DNA from: an uncultured Draconibacterium sp.
Lineage (GTDB): Bacteria > Bacteroidota > Bacteroidia > Bacteroidales > Prolixibacteraceae
Length of the DNA stretch: 64,000 bases
Assembly (NCBI RefSeq): GCF_963677565.1
Contig: NZ_OY781981.1
Coordinates: 1,550,001-1,614,000, forward strand
Reading direction: 5' to 3'
Under the pieces are notes generated by a model. It was not told the origin of the DNA. It was given only the letters and a program-made list of their open reading frames with translations, and made no database searches. Positions 27,800 through 35,866 of the stretch are shown here, piece by piece. How positions within the stretch are numbered: position 1 is the first letter of the stretch; the number at the start of each line of letters is the position of its first letter. A program made the translations under genes and the position numbers.

Positions 27800-27885
27800 A
27801 GTATTAATTACCACTACGAAGGGTAATTGATTAGACAGCACAGAGTTTTTTGAAGCCATTTGCAAAACGCAAGTGGCTTTTTTAT
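27800..27885 (+). ncRNA. candidate structured small RNA ending in a terminator
   Basis: The gap 27516-27970 has no credible open frame. Near its end AATTACC (27806-27812) pairs with GGTAATT (27822-27828), followed by a second hairpin AAGCCATTTGC/GCAAGTGGCTT (27853-27863 with 27869-27879) and a T run. The terminator is 340 bases beyond the ligase stop, too far to be its ordinary terminator, so an independent short transcript or a long 3' UTR is likely. No family was recognised. Confidence 0.35.
27853..27884 (+). terminator. intrinsic terminator upstream of pyrH
   Basis: An 11-bp stem with one G-U pair around an AAAAC loop runs into six Ts. It insulates pyrH from upstream transcription. Confidence 0.75.
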
Positions 27886-27937
27886 TGTTGTTACAACTAA
27901 TCTGTAGTCCGGTTCCGCTTTTTCAATGAGGTTATAT

Positions 27938-27945
27938 TATATTTG
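27938..27945 (+). promoter_or_regulatory. putative pyrH promoter -7 element
   Basis: TATATTTG is an exact match to TAnnTTTG and lies 25 bases before the ATG at 27971. It falls inside the longer open frame that begins at 27926, which argues that the upstream start is not used. Confidence 0.6.
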
Positions 27946-27970
27946 TGCATCTAAAAAAACGCAGACAATC

Positions 27971-28681
27971 ATGGCAAAATACAAACGCATTCTGTTAAAA
28001 TTAAGCGGCGAATCGCTCATGGGAGACCAACAATACGGTATCGATCAGAACCGACTGGCTGATTATGCCGAAGAAATAGCATCGATTGTAAAATCGGGTG
28101 TGCAAGTAGGTATCGTAATTGGCGGAGGTAATATTTTTCGCGGGTTAAGTGGGGCTGCCAAAGGTTTTGACCGTGTAAAAGGTGATCAAATGGGGATGCT
28201 GGCCACAGTTATAAACAGTCTGGCTTTAAATTCTGCCCTGGTTAATCAAGGTTTAAAATCAAAGGTACTCACAGCAATCAGGATGGAACCTGTTGGCGAA
28301 TATTATTCAAAAGATAGGGCTATTGAGGCATTGCAAAACGGCGAAGTAGTAATAATCTCCGGCGGAACAGGTAATCCTTATTTCACTACTGATACCGCAA
28401 GTGCTTTGCGTGGAATTGAAATTGAAGCAGACATCATGTTTAAAGGAACCCGTGTTGATGGTATTTATACGGCCGACCCGGAAAAGGATAAGACAGCAAC
28501 GAAGTTTGAAAAAATCAGTTTCGATGAAATTTATAACAGGAACCTCCGTATAATGGATCTCACCGCTACAACATTGTGCAAAGAGAATAATCTTCCGATT
28601 TATGTTTTTAATATGGATCAAAAAGGTAATTTACAGAGAGTTATGAGCGGAGAGGACATCGGAACACTCGTTTATATTTAG
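27971..28681 (+). CDS. pyrH: UMP kinase
   Basis: PyrH phosphorylates UMP to UDP in pyrimidine nucleotide synthesis and works as a cytoplasmic hexamer. The 236-residue product starts MAKYKRILLKLSGESLMG and has the amino-acid-kinase motifs GGGNIFRG, RMEPVGE (the family usually has other residues around this arginine) and the PYFTTDTAS segment. Its length fits the family. ATG 27971 was chosen over the frame-extending 27926 because of the family N-terminus and the promoter between them. frr follows 107 bases on with its own promoter, the classic pyrH-frr neighbourhood. Confidence 0.96.
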   Translation: MAKYKRILLKLSGESLMGDQQYGIDQNRLADYAEEIASIVKSGVQVGIVIGGGNIFRGLSGAAKGFDRVKGDQMGMLATVINSLALNSALVNQGLKSKVLTAIRMEPVGEYYSKDRAIEALQNGEVVIISGGTGNPYFTTDTASALRGIEIEADIMFKGTRVDGIYTADPEKDKTATKFEKISFDEIYNRNLRIMDLTATTLCKENNLPIYVFNMDQKGNLQRVMSGEDIGTLVYI

Positions 28682-28723
28682 CCTTTGGTTATTTTAAACA
28701 GGAATAAATTATTTAAAAAATTT

Positions 28724-28751
28724 TTGGGAATTTATATTTTTTCTATATTTG
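28724..28751 (+). promoter_or_regulatory. putative frr promoter
   Basis: TTG (28724-28726, within TTTTTGGG) and TATATTTG (28744-28751) are 17 bases apart. This is close to the Bacteroidota TTTG-N17-23-TAnnTTTG pattern, and they lie 38 bases before the frr start. Confidence 0.6.
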
Positions 28752-28788
28752 CTAACATTCCACAGTTGGAAACTCAGTGTTTTAACCA

Positions 28789-29352
28789 ATGCAAGAAGAA
28801 GTAGATTTCGTTTTAGACATTTGTAAAGAAAAGATGGAGGCTGCTATTGCGCACCTCGAGAAGGAATTGGTTCACATTAGAGCGGGGAAAGCCTCACCAA
28901 CCATGTTGGATGGAGTTCATGTAGAATATTATGGTAGTCAAACGCCGCTGAATCAGGTTTCTAACGTAAGTACGCCTGATGCACGAACAATTGCTGTTCA
29001 GCCCTGGGAAAAGAATTTGATCCCGGAAATTGAAAAGGCAATTATTAACGCAAATCTGGGATTAAACCCGGATAACAATGGTGAGATTATCCGAATTAAT
29101 ATTCCTGTATTGACTGAAGAACGAAGAAAGAGCTTGGTAAAACAAGCCCATCAGGAAGGAGAGAACGCAAAAGTAAGCGTTCGTGGAGCACGAAAAGAGT
29201 CGAATGATAGCCTTAAGAAACTTCAAAAAGAAGGCTTGTCGGAGGATATCGAGAAAGACGCGGAAGCTGAAGTGCAAAAAATGACTGATGATTACGGTAA
29301 GAAGATCGACGCCTTGGTGAAAGCCAAGGAAGAAGATATAATGACTATTTAA
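28789..29352 (+). CDS. frr: ribosome recycling factor
   Basis: RRF splits post-termination ribosomes together with EF-G. The 187-residue protein has the full three-helix-bundle family sequence, including RAGKASPTMLDGVHVEYYG, NVSTPDARTIAVQPW and LTEERRKSLVK. It has the usual length. It carries its own promoter and a strong terminator. Confidence 0.97.
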   Translation: MQEEVDFVLDICKEKMEAAIAHLEKELVHIRAGKASPTMLDGVHVEYYGSQTPLNQVSNVSTPDARTIAVQPWEKNLIPEIEKAIINANLGLNPDNNGEIIRINIPVLTEERRKSLVKQAHQEGENAKVSVRGARKESNDSLKKLQKEGLSEDIEKDAEAEVQKMTDDYGKKIDALVKAKEEDIMTI

Positions 29353-29405
29353 TTGTTTCTAGTTTTCTGTTTTCTGAACATTGTTTAATTGTTTTCATGG
29401 CTTTG

Positions 29406-29435
29406 AGGCAGCTTTGTAGAAGCTGCCTTTTTTTT
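29406..29435 (+). terminator. frr terminator
   Basis: AGGCAGCTT (29406-29414) pairs with AAGCTGCCT (29420-29428) around a 5-base loop, followed by eight Ts. The convergent minus-strand gene ends at 29452. Confidence 0.92.
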
Positions 29436-29451
29436 GCCCTGATTTTTCCTT

Positions 29452-30087
29452 TTACTTCTTTCTGAAATAGTAACTTTTTCGCTCTGAACAAATGTCGTAG
29501 GTATAAATTTCTGACGATTTGGAATGAAACACCGAAAGTAATCCGATATCTCCTGCACAAAACAAACTATGGATACACATTACCAGCGCAAATGCATAAA
29601 ATGCAGGTTGCTGAAAAAATATTACAACTCCACAAAGTGTAATTAGCTTTACCACAACCAGTGGCGCTAATGCTATCAATGTAAATTGTCGTCGGTTTAA
29701 TACAAATCGGTCGGCCTCGGCGAAAAACATAAATTTTTTGAAATAAGCCCCATAATTCACTTTTGGTGCACCGCTTAATTTTATAACGATTCCGTGAATG
29801 AGTTCATGGATAACAATGAGTACAGAAAGACAAAACACAATCGTTGCCAGGCTGTACCAAAGAGGTTGACAGATGCCGTTGAAACAAAGAACAATAGTTC
29901 TGGTTAGTAGAAAAAGTCCGATTAAAATCATCGCTATTTGGTAACACATATAGCTTGTAACCAGCCAGCCACCTTTTCCCAATTGTTCAATTACAAAGGT
30001 TTTTACCTCACGGTGCTCCAACTCTGCAAACAATTCGTACTCATCGCTGGAGTTCAATTCTTCAATTGATGGATTACTCCTGCTCAT
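29452..30087 (-). CDS. DUF3267-like membrane zincin
   Basis: This 211-residue membrane protein has four or five hydrophobic segments (about 45-65, 80-105, 135-160, 165-185). It carries HELIHG inside a membrane segment, which is the HExxH zinc signature seen in DUF3267 putative metalloproteases. A substrate is not known. Its start overlaps the end of the flippase gene upstream by 14 bases, so the two are translated together and the job may be linked to envelope polysaccharide export (inference). Confidence 0.7.
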   Translation of the reverse strand: MSRSNPSIEELNSSDEYELFAELEHREVKTFVIEQLGKGGWLVTSYMCYQIAMILIGLFLLTRTIVLCFNGICQPLWYSLATIVFCLSVLIVIHELIHGIVIKLSGAPKVNYGAYFKKFMFFAEADRFVLNRRQFTLIALAPLVVVKLITLCGVVIFFQQPAFYAFALVMCIHSLFCAGDIGLLSVFHSKSSEIYTYDICSERKSYYFRKK

Positions 30088-31522
30088 AGCGAATGATATG
30101 GTAAAGATCTTTTAGATTAAATAGTTTGAAAAGAATAGCTAAAATCACGGATCCGGTCAACATCATTAGATAACCGTAAAACCAATTATCGATTTGTTTT
30201 GACAGAAAGCCGGCAAGAATAACAACACCTGTAAATAATAACAGCTGAATGATATAAGTGATTTTAGGTCGCAAATTGAAAACAATCATAGCCAGAACGA
30301 ATTGTGCCAGTCCTGTAAACAGTTGGGTTGCTAAACTGGCATAAGCAGAGCCATATGCCATAAATTTAGGGATAAGCATAAGGTTAAGCACAACATTCAA
30401 TACCATTCCACAAAAAGCCATAATGTTGAGCTGTTTCATGCTACCGTTCGCGGTAAGTAGAGTGCCGAATATATAGGTAAATGCAATACCAATAAAACCT
30501 GTCATTAGTATGCCCAGAATGCCCGATGAGTGTTCTGTACTCGAAGTATATAAAGTCGCCATGATCTCGGTATCGTAGAAAATACACGAAATAGCAATGA
30601 TTATTGCCGGAACAATTAAAAGGGTGAACGAAAGTTGTACCATTTGCCCGACACGTTCCTTTTGTTTCAGCATTTTGGCGAAAATCGGTAGCAATAATCC
30701 GGCAAAGAGTAATCCAAACATCGAAACGGCATCCAGCAAACGAAATGAGTGGGCATAAATACCGGCCTGCTCTTTTCCAACTGGGTGAGGGAGCAAACGT
30801 TCAAGCATTACAGAATCAATTCGGTTGTAAAACGACATCAGCAAAATAAGCAGTGCATAGGGGTACGATTTCTTTAAAAATACCCGAAAGAAAGAAAGGT
30901 CGAACCGCACTTTTATACGCCCCGATTTTGCAAGCACGACAATAAAAGTAGTTAATGCAGTCAGCACGTAAGCAATGGTTTGAACATAAACATACCAATT
31001 GATTGAAAACCGGATGTTTGTCCAGGAAGTAAACAGTAGAATGCTACAAATAACGAGCATAATACTTCGGTCTAAAACCGATATCAAACTATCGGTGCGG
31101 AAGAGGTGCAAAGCACTTAAATTAGACCTTAGGTACAGTGTGAATGAAATCAGGAACTGGTTAAAGATTAAAAAGAAAAGCAGGTGAAACTGGATCTTGT
31201 TGTACCCGATAATAGCCGCAATTCCTAAACTGAAAATGGCATAAACAAAAGCCAAAAGAAGCTTCAATCCGATGATATTGGAAAGATGCTTAGGCAGCAA
31301 AAAGTTATGTTGTGCAATGTTGCGATTGTTGTAATTGGTAATTCCAACATCGAGCAAAATATTAAGCAACATGGAGAAGTTGAATAATGCAAAATAAAGA
31401 CCGAAAGTTTCATCGCCAACGGTGTTTTGAACTGTCCTGTCAATCCCAAAAATCCAGATTGGTTTTATCAGCAGATTCAGGAAAAGTAATAATATTAGGT
31501 TGGTTACAAATTTACGTTTCAA
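30074..31522 (-). CDS. polysaccharide flippase / Wzx-like membrane protein
   Basis: This 482-residue integral membrane protein has about 12-14 hydrophobic helices, matching the MVF/MATE-like oligosaccharide flippase (Polysacc_synt) family that moves lipid-linked glycans across the inner membrane. Helpful features are NYNNRNIAQHN near the N-terminus and FYNRIDSVMLERLL in the central loop. It is transcribed divergently from the GT4 gene at 31620 and overlaps the downstream zincin gene. The exact glycan is unknown. Confidence 0.82.
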   Translation of the reverse strand: MKRKFVTNLILLLFLNLLIKPIWIFGIDRTVQNTVGDETFGLYFALFNFSMLLNILLDVGITNYNNRNIAQHNFLLPKHLSNIIGLKLLLAFVYAIFSLGIAAIIGYNKIQFHLLFFLIFNQFLISFTLYLRSNLSALHLFRTDSLISVLDRSIMLVICSILLFTSWTNIRFSINWYVYVQTIAYVLTALTTFIVVLAKSGRIKVRFDLSFFRVFLKKSYPYALLILLMSFYNRIDSVMLERLLPHPVGKEQAGIYAHSFRLLDAVSMFGLLFAGLLLPIFAKMLKQKERVGQMVQLSFTLLIVPAIIIAISCIFYDTEIMATLYTSSTEHSSGILGILMTGFIGIAFTYIFGTLLTANGSMKQLNIMAFCGMVLNVVLNLMLIPKFMAYGSAYASLATQLFTGLAQFVLAMIVFNLRPKITYIIQLLLFTGVVILAGFLSKQIDNWFYGYLMMLTGSVILAILFKLFNLKDLYHIIRYEQE

Positions 31523-31619
31523 AACACCTTGCTTCTTGAATTGTACCTAGAATTTGAACGCTTAAAAGTAACAAATATTTGATCAGACTTTGTACATTTA
31601 CGAAAAATCGACAGCACTT

Positions 31620-32744
31620 ATGGTTATTGCCGTAAATACTCGTTTGTTATTAAAAGGGAAGCTTGAAGGAATAGGTTGGTTTACTTATGAAACGCTAAAA
31701 CGGATGACGATTAATCATCCCGAGCATGAGTTTATTTTTATATTCGACAGGCCGTATAGCAAAGATTATGTTTTTGCCGAGAATGTTACTCCGGTTGTTG
31801 TTGGGCCACCAACGCGTCACCCGGTGTTGTGGTATCTGTGGTTTGAATACCAGATACCAAAGATTCTAAAGAAATACAAAGCGGATCTTTTTCTATCGCC
31901 CGACGGTTATCTCTCGCAGCGTACCAAAGTACCACAGCTTGGAGTTATTCACGATATTAACTTTGTACATCGACCGGATGATCTTCCCTGGTTAAAAGCG
32001 AAATATTACAACCATTATTTCCCGCGATTTGCTCAATTGGCAAAACGAATTGCAACGGTTTCGTTTTACTCAAAAGAAGATATTACCCGTTCGTTTAAAG
32101 TTGATTACGACAAAATTGATGTGGTGTACGATGGAATAAACCAGATTTTTGAGCCCATTTCAGACGAAGAAAAAGTGAAAGTACGTTCTATGTTTACAAA
32201 GGGAGCTGAATATTTCTTGTTTGTGGGCGCCTTACATCCACGCAAAAATGTCTGTGGATTGTTAAAAGCTTTTGATGCGTTTAAAAGTGTGTATAACGAT
32301 GAAACAAAACTGGTGGTTGTTGGGGGCGAAATGCATAAAACAGGTGAAATTTTTGAAACCTTTGAAAATATGCGACATAAAGATGATGTAGTGTTTACAG
32401 GTCGTGTTTCAACGGCTGACCTGCATGATATTTTTGGGGCAGCATTGGCGCTTACATTTGTTCCGTTCTTCGAAGGTTTTGGCATCCCGATCGTTGAGGC
32501 GATGAGCGCTGGAATCCCGGTAATATGTTCCAATACCACATCTATTCCTGAAGTTGGAGGTAACGCAGTTCTTTACGCTGATCCGTTGAAGATCGATCAG
32601 ATTACTGATGCAATGATTAGGATTAGAAAGGACGATGCTTTACGTGGCAAACTCGTGGAAAAAGGTTTTATCCAGAAAAATAAATTTAGTTGGGATGAAA
32701 CGGCACGCTTGCTTTGGATGAGTGTGGAGAAATCGCTTCAGTGA
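31620..32744 (+). CDS. GT4 family glycosyltransferase
   Basis: This 374-residue GT-B enzyme of the GT4 family would transfer a sugar from a nucleotide donor onto a growing glycan at the cytoplasmic face. The motif FVGALHPRKN marks the start of the donor domain, and PFFEGFGIPIVEAMSAG is the E-x7-E donor site. The frame extends to 31590, but MVIAVNTRLLLKGKLEGIG at 31620 has the usual GT4 N-terminus, so it was used. It lies back to back with the flippase gene, which suggests a shared envelope polysaccharide role. Confidence 0.87.
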   Translation: MVIAVNTRLLLKGKLEGIGWFTYETLKRMTINHPEHEFIFIFDRPYSKDYVFAENVTPVVVGPPTRHPVLWYLWFEYQIPKILKKYKADLFLSPDGYLSQRTKVPQLGVIHDINFVHRPDDLPWLKAKYYNHYFPRFAQLAKRIATVSFYSKEDITRSFKVDYDKIDVVYDGINQIFEPISDEEKVKVRSMFTKGAEYFLFVGALHPRKNVCGLLKAFDAFKSVYNDETKLVVVGGEMHKTGEIFETFENMRHKDDVVFTGRVSTADLHDIFGAALALTFVPFFEGFGIPIVEAMSAGIPVICSNTTSIPEVGGNAVLYADPLKIDQITDAMIRIRKDDALRGKLVEKGFIQKNKFSWDETARLLWMSVEKSLQ

Positions 32745-32813
32745 GCAGTTTGCAGTCACAGTTTTCAGATTTACAATTCAGCAATTTAAAAGTTTTACAA
32801 TTTGGCCGTTTAT

Positions 32814-33425
32814 ATGGATAAACAGAAACTACTTCCTTTTTATAATAAAAATACAATAGAAGCCGGTTGCGACGAGGCGGGGCGCGGTTGTTTGGCAGGG
32901 CCCGTATTTGCTGCTGCGGTAATTCTTCCGGCAGACTTTGAGAATGAGCTGCTGAACGATTCAAAAAAACTGACCGAAAAACAACGTTATCAGCTACGTC
33001 CGATTGTTGAAGAACAAGCTGTGGCATGGGCAGTAGTAGCTGTTGACAACAACGAAATTGATGAGGTGGATATTCTGAATGCTTCTTTCTTGGCCATGAA
33101 CAGGGCGGTTGAAAAGCTTGATACGAATCCGGAGCATTTGCTGATCGATGGTAACCGGTTCCGGACGAAAAGCAAAATTCCCTACACCTGCATGATAAAG
33201 GGCGACGGACGATTTTATTCCATTGCTGCGGCATCAATTTTGGCAAAAACCTATCGCGATGATTATATGGCAAAAATCCATGAGGAATTTCCACAATTCG
33301 ACTGGAACAAAAACAAAGGATATCCTACAAAAGCACATCGCGCTGCCATAAAAAAACATGGCCCAACTAAGTATCATCGAATGACTTTTCGCTTGTTGGA
33401 TGAACAACTTTCGCTTGATTTATAG
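32814..33425 (+). CDS. rnhB: ribonuclease HII
   Basis: RNase HII removes ribonucleotides from DNA and cleaves RNA-DNA hybrids. The protein of about 203 residues has the active-site segment AGCDEAGRGCLAGPV (two of the acidic metal ligands), a LLIDGNRF aspartate and AAASILAKTYRDD. The frame reaches TTG 32802, but ATG 32814 (MDKQKLLPFY) is preferred. The 69-base spacer before it carries repeated CAGTTTGCAG-like words and no clear promoter. Confidence 0.95.
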   Translation: MDKQKLLPFYNKNTIEAGCDEAGRGCLAGPVFAAAVILPADFENELLNDSKKLTEKQRYQLRPIVEEQAVAWAVVAVDNNEIDEVDILNASFLAMNRAVEKLDTNPEHLLIDGNRFRTKSKIPYTCMIKGDGRFYSIAAASILAKTYRDDYMAKIHEEFPQFDWNKNKGYPTKAHRAAIKKHGPTKYHRMTFRLLDEQLSLDL

Positions 33426-33457
33426 TTGATTGCAGAACTTTTGCTTCGTTCACGCTA

Positions 33458-33496
33458 GTGATAGTCTGACTCAGAGTCATACTATCACTTTAATTT
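33458..33496 (+). terminator. long hairpin, probable rnhB terminator
   Basis: GTGATAGT (33458-33465) pairs with ACTATCAC (33481-33488), and after one mismatch TGACT pairs with AGTCA, giving a 31-base near-perfect hairpin. The tail is only moderately T-rich (TTTAATTTC), so it may be a weak terminator or a protein-binding palindrome. Confidence 0.6.
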
Positions 33497-33569
33497 CAAA
33501 AAATATTTTAACCCTCAGGCAACGTTTTGGATATTCCTTGCATTTTAAAGTTGAAAGCAAACAAATTAA

Positions 33570-34109
33570 GTGCAACTCGAAAAGATAATTCATAAAGTAA
33601 AAAAGGGCGACCGGCGAGCTCAAAAGCTGCTGTTCGATAAATATGTCGACAGGTTGTTTGTTGTTGCACGGCGCTATGCTGTTAATGAAGAGTTGGCAGA
33701 GGAGGCACTTTTTCAGGCTTTTATGAAGATTTACACCAAGTTGCCTGATTTTGAATACATCAATGAGCCGGCATTGGTGGGATGGTTAACACGCATTGTT
33801 GTTAACCAAACCCTGATGGACAGGCGCAAAGAACTGAGCACGCTTTATAAAGTGGAAACGTTGGATGAAGAACGACACGATGCCGCCAGTTTTGAAGAAA
33901 TGGATGACGGAGCGCTGCTGGAGCTGGTAAACGATTTGCCGGATGGATACCGAACCGTGTTTTTAATGAATGCTGTTGATGGTTACGCACATAACGAGAT
34001 TGCCCAAGTGTTGGGAATTTCGGAGAGCACATCGCGGTCGCAATTTTTTAAAGCACGCAAATTTTTACAAAAAAAACTCGCACAGGATTATGGACAATCT
34101 GGAACATAG
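33570..34109 (+). CDS. ECF-type RNA polymerase sigma factor
   Basis: This 179-residue sigma-70 family protein has region 2 (about 10-80: LFDKYVDRLFVVARRY, EALFQAFMKIY) and region 4 (about 115-170: DLPDGYRTVFLMNAVDGYAHNEIA, then SESTSRSQFFKARKFL). Bacteroidota have many such ECF factors. The likely start is GTG 33570, because no ATG lies before the conserved region 2. It overlaps the next gene by 20 bases, which encodes a membrane protein in the usual anti-sigma place. Confidence 0.9.
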   Translation: MQLEKIIHKVKKGDRRAQKLLFDKYVDRLFVVARRYAVNEELAEEALFQAFMKIYTKLPDFEYINEPALVGWLTRIVVNQTLMDRRKELSTLYKVETLDEERHDAASFEEMDDGALLELVNDLPDGYRTVFLMNAVDGYAHNEIAQVLGISESTSRSQFFKARKFLQKKLAQDYGQSGT

Positions 34110-34770
34110 GATAAAAAAGGCTTTCGACACAAGCGATAGAAAAACATCGTTCGTCGGAAAGGAGCAGATGTGGGACCGGCTCGATTCCGAGTTTCACGGA
34201 AGAAAAGGAGTGGCTGCATTCTGGAGAATTGCTGCGGTTTTTCTGGGTTTATTGCTAACGCTGGGCGTTGTAGCTTCGTTAAACAACCGGGCAGATCAAC
34301 GGGCTGAAATGAAAAATGTAAAGCACGAAATTACGCGATTGCAACTATTGGTCGATTCCCTGCAAACTATGCCAACACAAGTAAGAACCGAGGTTCAAGT
34401 GGTTGAAAAGGAAAAAGTGGTTTACCGCGACAGAGTGGTGGAAAACAAAGTTACGGATGAAACAATTAAATGGCAGCAGAATTATCAGCAGGTCATGGAT
34501 TCATTACAAACATTGCAAAATAAAAATGCGGCCTATCAAATCGAAATTGAGACATTGAATGAAGAACTACTCGCTTTAAAAAATCAGGCCGAACCAGAAA
34601 GTACAGAGCCTTCTCAACCTGCAAATCCTTTTGAACTAAAAAGCGAGCGTGTAGAGTTGGGCCCTCAGCAAAAGCCATCGGTAAAATCGCCTGAGATGGA
34701 AATGAAAGTCTTCCAAAAAAACTTTATCGAGAACCGGAATAACCTCAACAGTACAATATTCAAAAAGTAA
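34090..34770 (+). CDS. single-pass membrane protein, probable anti-sigma partner
   Basis: This protein of about 226 residues begins MDNLEHRIKKAFDTSD inside the 3' end of the sigma gene. It has an N-terminal cytoplasmic stretch of about 43 residues, one membrane segment (about 44-64, rich in L/V/A) and a long periplasmic coiled coil (about 70-170) with a Q/P/S-rich tail. No family name could be assigned. Position and topology resemble ECF anti-sigma factors, but the short cytoplasmic part lacks a recognisable zinc motif. A longer frame starts at 33970, but it runs through the sigma gene out of frame and is rejected. Confidence 0.7.
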   Translation: MDNLEHRIKKAFDTSDRKTSFVGKEQMWDRLDSEFHGRKGVAAFWRIAAVFLGLLLTLGVVASLNNRADQRAEMKNVKHEITRLQLLVDSLQTMPTQVRTEVQVVEKEKVVYRDRVVENKVTDETIKWQQNYQQVMDSLQTLQNKNAAYQIEIETLNEELLALKNQAEPESTEPSQPANPFELKSERVELGPQQKPSVKSPEMEMKVFQKNFIENRNNLNSTIFKK

Positions 34771-34793
34771 ACAACAATTATCAATAAAAGACC

Positions 34794-35819
34794 ATGAAAA
34801 CAATTATTTCAATTTTTCTTTTTCTTAGCCTGACGCTTTCTGCATCGGCCATGGATGGCTATTTTAAAGCCGACACCGTGCGCTACAAATTTGACAAGAT
34901 GCTGATTGAGGTGGCCAGCACCGATGCGCTGAAAAAAACACCACACAAAATGAGCATGCAGGGCAGGGTAGAGCAGATTCAAAAGGTGCTTGCCGAAATG
35001 ACCGTTGTTCCGCCGGCCGATGATGAAATGATCACCATTGCATTTCGCGATCAGGGCGAAGATATGTGGGTTTGGAATTTCAAAGAGATTGAACTGTCGC
35101 GTAGCAAACGAAACACTAAAAGCCTGGTGGTTTTCGACGATGGAACTACTTTTGAAAAAGACTTTGGCCGCTACTGTATTTTCTTTTCTTATCGTGCCAT
35201 GGAAATGAAAATCTATGTCGATGATCTGGAGGATCTTGACTTTTTCCTCTCTGAGGAATTTGATAAGAAAGTACAACAATCTGAAGATTTCCTGAAAAAA
35301 GAATTTGGCGAGAATTACAAGAAAGGGATTATTGCCTGGCTCGATTTACGTGGCAATGAAGTGAAAGCTAATTATCAGAACAACAGTAAAAATCTTGATA
35401 TGCTTATCATTTCAGGAGGAATCGGGTCGGGATGGATAAAGAATACTTTTGTTTCCGATATTAATTTCCGACTGGGTGTATCCTTTAGTAAGAAAGGTGT
35501 ATTCAGGAATCTGTATGCTGTTGATTACAACATGATGTACGATTTTTCAGAGTCGAACGACAACAAATTCTTTGAACTTAATCACTTTGTATCACTGGCC
35601 TGGGAACACAACTTTTCGGATGTTACCGGCCAGGATAAATGGTATGGATTTTCAGTGGGTTACCTGGTGAAACGTAATAACGACTTTTTTAAGGATAACA
35701 CTTTTAGAGTTTCTGTAAACAAGAAGATCAACAATACATTTATGATTAAACCTGAACTTTATTTTAACGACTTCTTTAAAAATGTATATCCGGGCATCCG
35801 TTTGTCGGTGGCATTTTAA
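34794..35819 (+). CDS. exported protein with outer-membrane barrel-like C-terminus
   Basis: This 341-residue protein has a signal peptide (MKTIISIFLFLSLTLSASA). Residues about 20-180 are mixed alpha/beta, and residues about 195-341 show alternating hydrophobic/aromatic strands that end in LSVAF, as in outer-membrane beta-barrels with a terminal phenylalanine. No named family was recognised. It follows the sigma/membrane-protein pair by 23 bases, so it is probably the output or sensor of that module (inference). Confidence 0.6.
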   Translation: MKTIISIFLFLSLTLSASAMDGYFKADTVRYKFDKMLIEVASTDALKKTPHKMSMQGRVEQIQKVLAEMTVVPPADDEMITIAFRDQGEDMWVWNFKEIELSRSKRNTKSLVVFDDGTTFEKDFGRYCIFFSYRAMEMKIYVDDLEDLDFFLSEEFDKKVQQSEDFLKKEFGENYKKGIIAWLDLRGNEVKANYQNNSKNLDMLIISGGIGSGWIKNTFVSDINFRLGVSFSKKGVFRNLYAVDYNMMYDFSESNDNKFFELNHFVSLAWEHNFSDVTGQDKWYGFSVGYLVKRNNDFFKDNTFRVSVNKKINNTFMIKPELYFNDFFKNVYPGIRLSVAF

Positions 35820-35839
35820 AAAACAAAAAACAACAAATG

Positions 35840-35866
35840 AAGGGGTGATCGATGGTCACCCTTTTT
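35840..35866. terminator. bidirectional terminator between convergent genes
   Basis: GGGTGA (35842-35847) pairs with TCACCC (35855-35860), followed by five Ts on the plus strand, between the exported protein and psd. The minus-strand side overlaps the end of psd and lacks a long T run. Confidence 0.55.

Noticed and set aside
27926..27970. Longer N-terminus for PyrH
   Set aside because: The 15 extra codons contain the -7 promoter element; PyrH family proteins start at the MAKYKR position.
33970..34089. Extended N-terminus of the anti-sigma-like gene
   Set aside because: The first 40 codons overlap the conserved sigma region 4 in another frame; ATG 34090 gives a normal overlap start.
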